Shown piece by piece: positions 4,680-5,239 of a stretch of 5,239 bases of DNA. Source of the stretch: Sphingobacteriaceae bacterium (GTDB lineage: Bacteria; Bacteroidota; Bacteroidia; Sphingobacteriales; Sphingobacteriaceae). The translations under genes were made by a program, and so were the position numbers. The stretch covers positions 1 through 5,239 of the forward strand of contig CANHHZ010000150.1 in NCBI GenBank assembly GCA_947460275.1, in the 5' to 3' direction. The notes under the pieces are model-generated. The model was not told the origin of the DNA. It worked only from the letters and a program-made list of their open reading frames with translations, and made no database searches. Positions within the stretch are counted from its first letter, which is position 1. Each line of letters begins with the position of its first letter.

Positions 4680-5239
4680 ACAAGTATAACTATAAACAGC
4701 AGGTACAATTTATTGCAATATTACTATTTATTCTGGTTTTTATAGCAGGGTGCGCTTCAACAAAGTACATCGAAAGCTATCAATCTATTGTAAAAAAAGT
4801 AAAAATAGACAGTATAGACAAGCAATTTGAAGAGCAAGCTTACCAGTATGTGCAGAAAGACATTAGGCCAACCAATGGTTTTGGCATAAATGTAGCACTT
4901 TACAATCTTTTTAACACCAAAAATGGCAAGTACAAAACCAGTAAAATAAAGCCTCTAGGTTCTCCTCCACCAATTCTAGATAGTACTTTAGTTGAAATTT
5001 CTCGCAATCAGATTGAAAAATTTTTAAAAAGCAAAGGTTTTTTTAAAGCAAAGGTAGAAGCAGAGATTAACGTAAAACATAAAGTTGCTCAACTAAGGTT
5101 TTTGGCTAAGCCTGGCCCTGCTTTTTTTGTCAATAAAATAGATTATAAGATTGAAGACACCACTTTAAAGGCGCTTTATTTTAGTCGTAAACCTAGTTTT
5201 ACCAATTTACATGAAGAGATGCGTTATGATGAGGATTCG
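4670..5239 (+). CDS. tamL: TamL-like lipidated Omp85 (BamA/TamA family) protein, N-terminal part
   Basis: The first 190 residues are visible; the gene runs off the window. The N-terminus is a lipoprotein signal: a Lys/Tyr/Gln-rich n-region, a hydrophobic stretch (FIAILLFILVFI, 14-25) and the lipobox IAGC, with lipidated Cys28 encoded at 4751-4753. A POTRA-like segment follows, with EISRNQIEKFLKSKGFF (109-125) and KAKVEAEINV (126-135). Such domains receive substrates for Omp85 outer-membrane assembly proteins. A lipidated N-terminus on an Omp85 protein is the mark of TamL, the Bacteroidetes relative of TamA, usually linked to tamB. The C-terminal beta-barrel must lie outside the window, so the assignment rests on signal, POTRA and context. 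No ATG or GTG precedes the signal in frame (stop at 4658-4660). TTG at 4670 is the only standard start and overlaps the divergent methyltransferase by 10 nt. Confidence 0.82.
   Translation, partial: MKAYKYNYKQQVQFIAILLFILVFIAGCASTKYIESYQSIVKKVKIDSIDKQFEEQAYQYVQKDIRPTNGFGINVALYNLFNTKNGKYKTSKIKPLGSPPPILDSTLVEISRNQIEKFLKSKGFFKAKVEAEINVKHKVAQLRFLAKPGPAFFVNKIDYKIEDTTLKALYFSRKPSFTNLHEEMRYDEDS
4681..4688 (-). promoter_or_regulatory. Weak -7-like element before the methyltransferase
   Basis: TATACTTG on the minus strand differs from TANNTTTG at one fixed base and lies 1 nt before the ATG at 4679. The nearest upstream TTG is 17 nt away, shorter than the usual 19-21. It is a tentative call. If used, the start codon would be at or before the transcript start, so a promoter further upstream is also possible. 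Confidence 0.2.

Overview
The window looks like a piece of a Bacteroidota (Bacteroidetes) chromosome, probably from the Sphingobacteriia/Flavobacteriia side. The evidence is AT-rich intergenic DNA, several matches to the Bacteroidetes sigma-factor promoter (TTG, about 19 nt, TANNTTTG), no clear Shine-Dalgarno sequences, a lipidated Omp85 protein of the Bacteroidetes TamL type, and protein sequences that read like that phylum. The assignment is inference; no database search was possible.

Layout, left to right. At 1-1004 (minus) is the N-terminal two thirds of an ABC-F ATPase, cut by the window edge. A 132-nt divergent spacer follows, largely made of 7-bp-period repeats, with a promoter-like -7 element close to each of the two flanking start codons. 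At 1137-2156 (plus) is a complete class 2 dihydroorotate dehydrogenase, pyrD. The 363-nt gap at 2157-2519 holds two full units (151 and 147 nt) and one partial unit of a tandem repeat. Each full unit carries three short hairpins at identical spacing. The array lies directly downstream of, and convergent with, a small HUH/Y1 transposase of the IS200/RAYT type (2520-2996, minus). At 3114-3479 (minus) is a DUF1801 protein. At 3524-3909 (minus) is a compact transcription unit: consensus promoter, tRNA-Cys(GCA), an uncatalogued 59-residue basic protein and a strong hairpin terminator. At 3933-4679 (minus) is a TrmH/SpoU-family RNA 2'-O-methyltransferase. Head to head with it, from a TTG codon at 4670 to the window edge (plus), is the N-terminal part of a lipoprotein with POTRA-like sequence, most likely TamL, the lipidated Bacteroidetes Omp85 protein.

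Most genes are independent housekeeping functions: pyrimidine synthesis, translation-related ATPase, tRNA, RNA methylation and outer-membrane assembly. The most interesting part is the transposase with its three-hairpin repeat array. It resembles a REP/RAYT system, in which a domesticated single-copy transposase is associated with dispersed palindromic repeats. Second is the tRNA-Cys/small basic protein dicistron.
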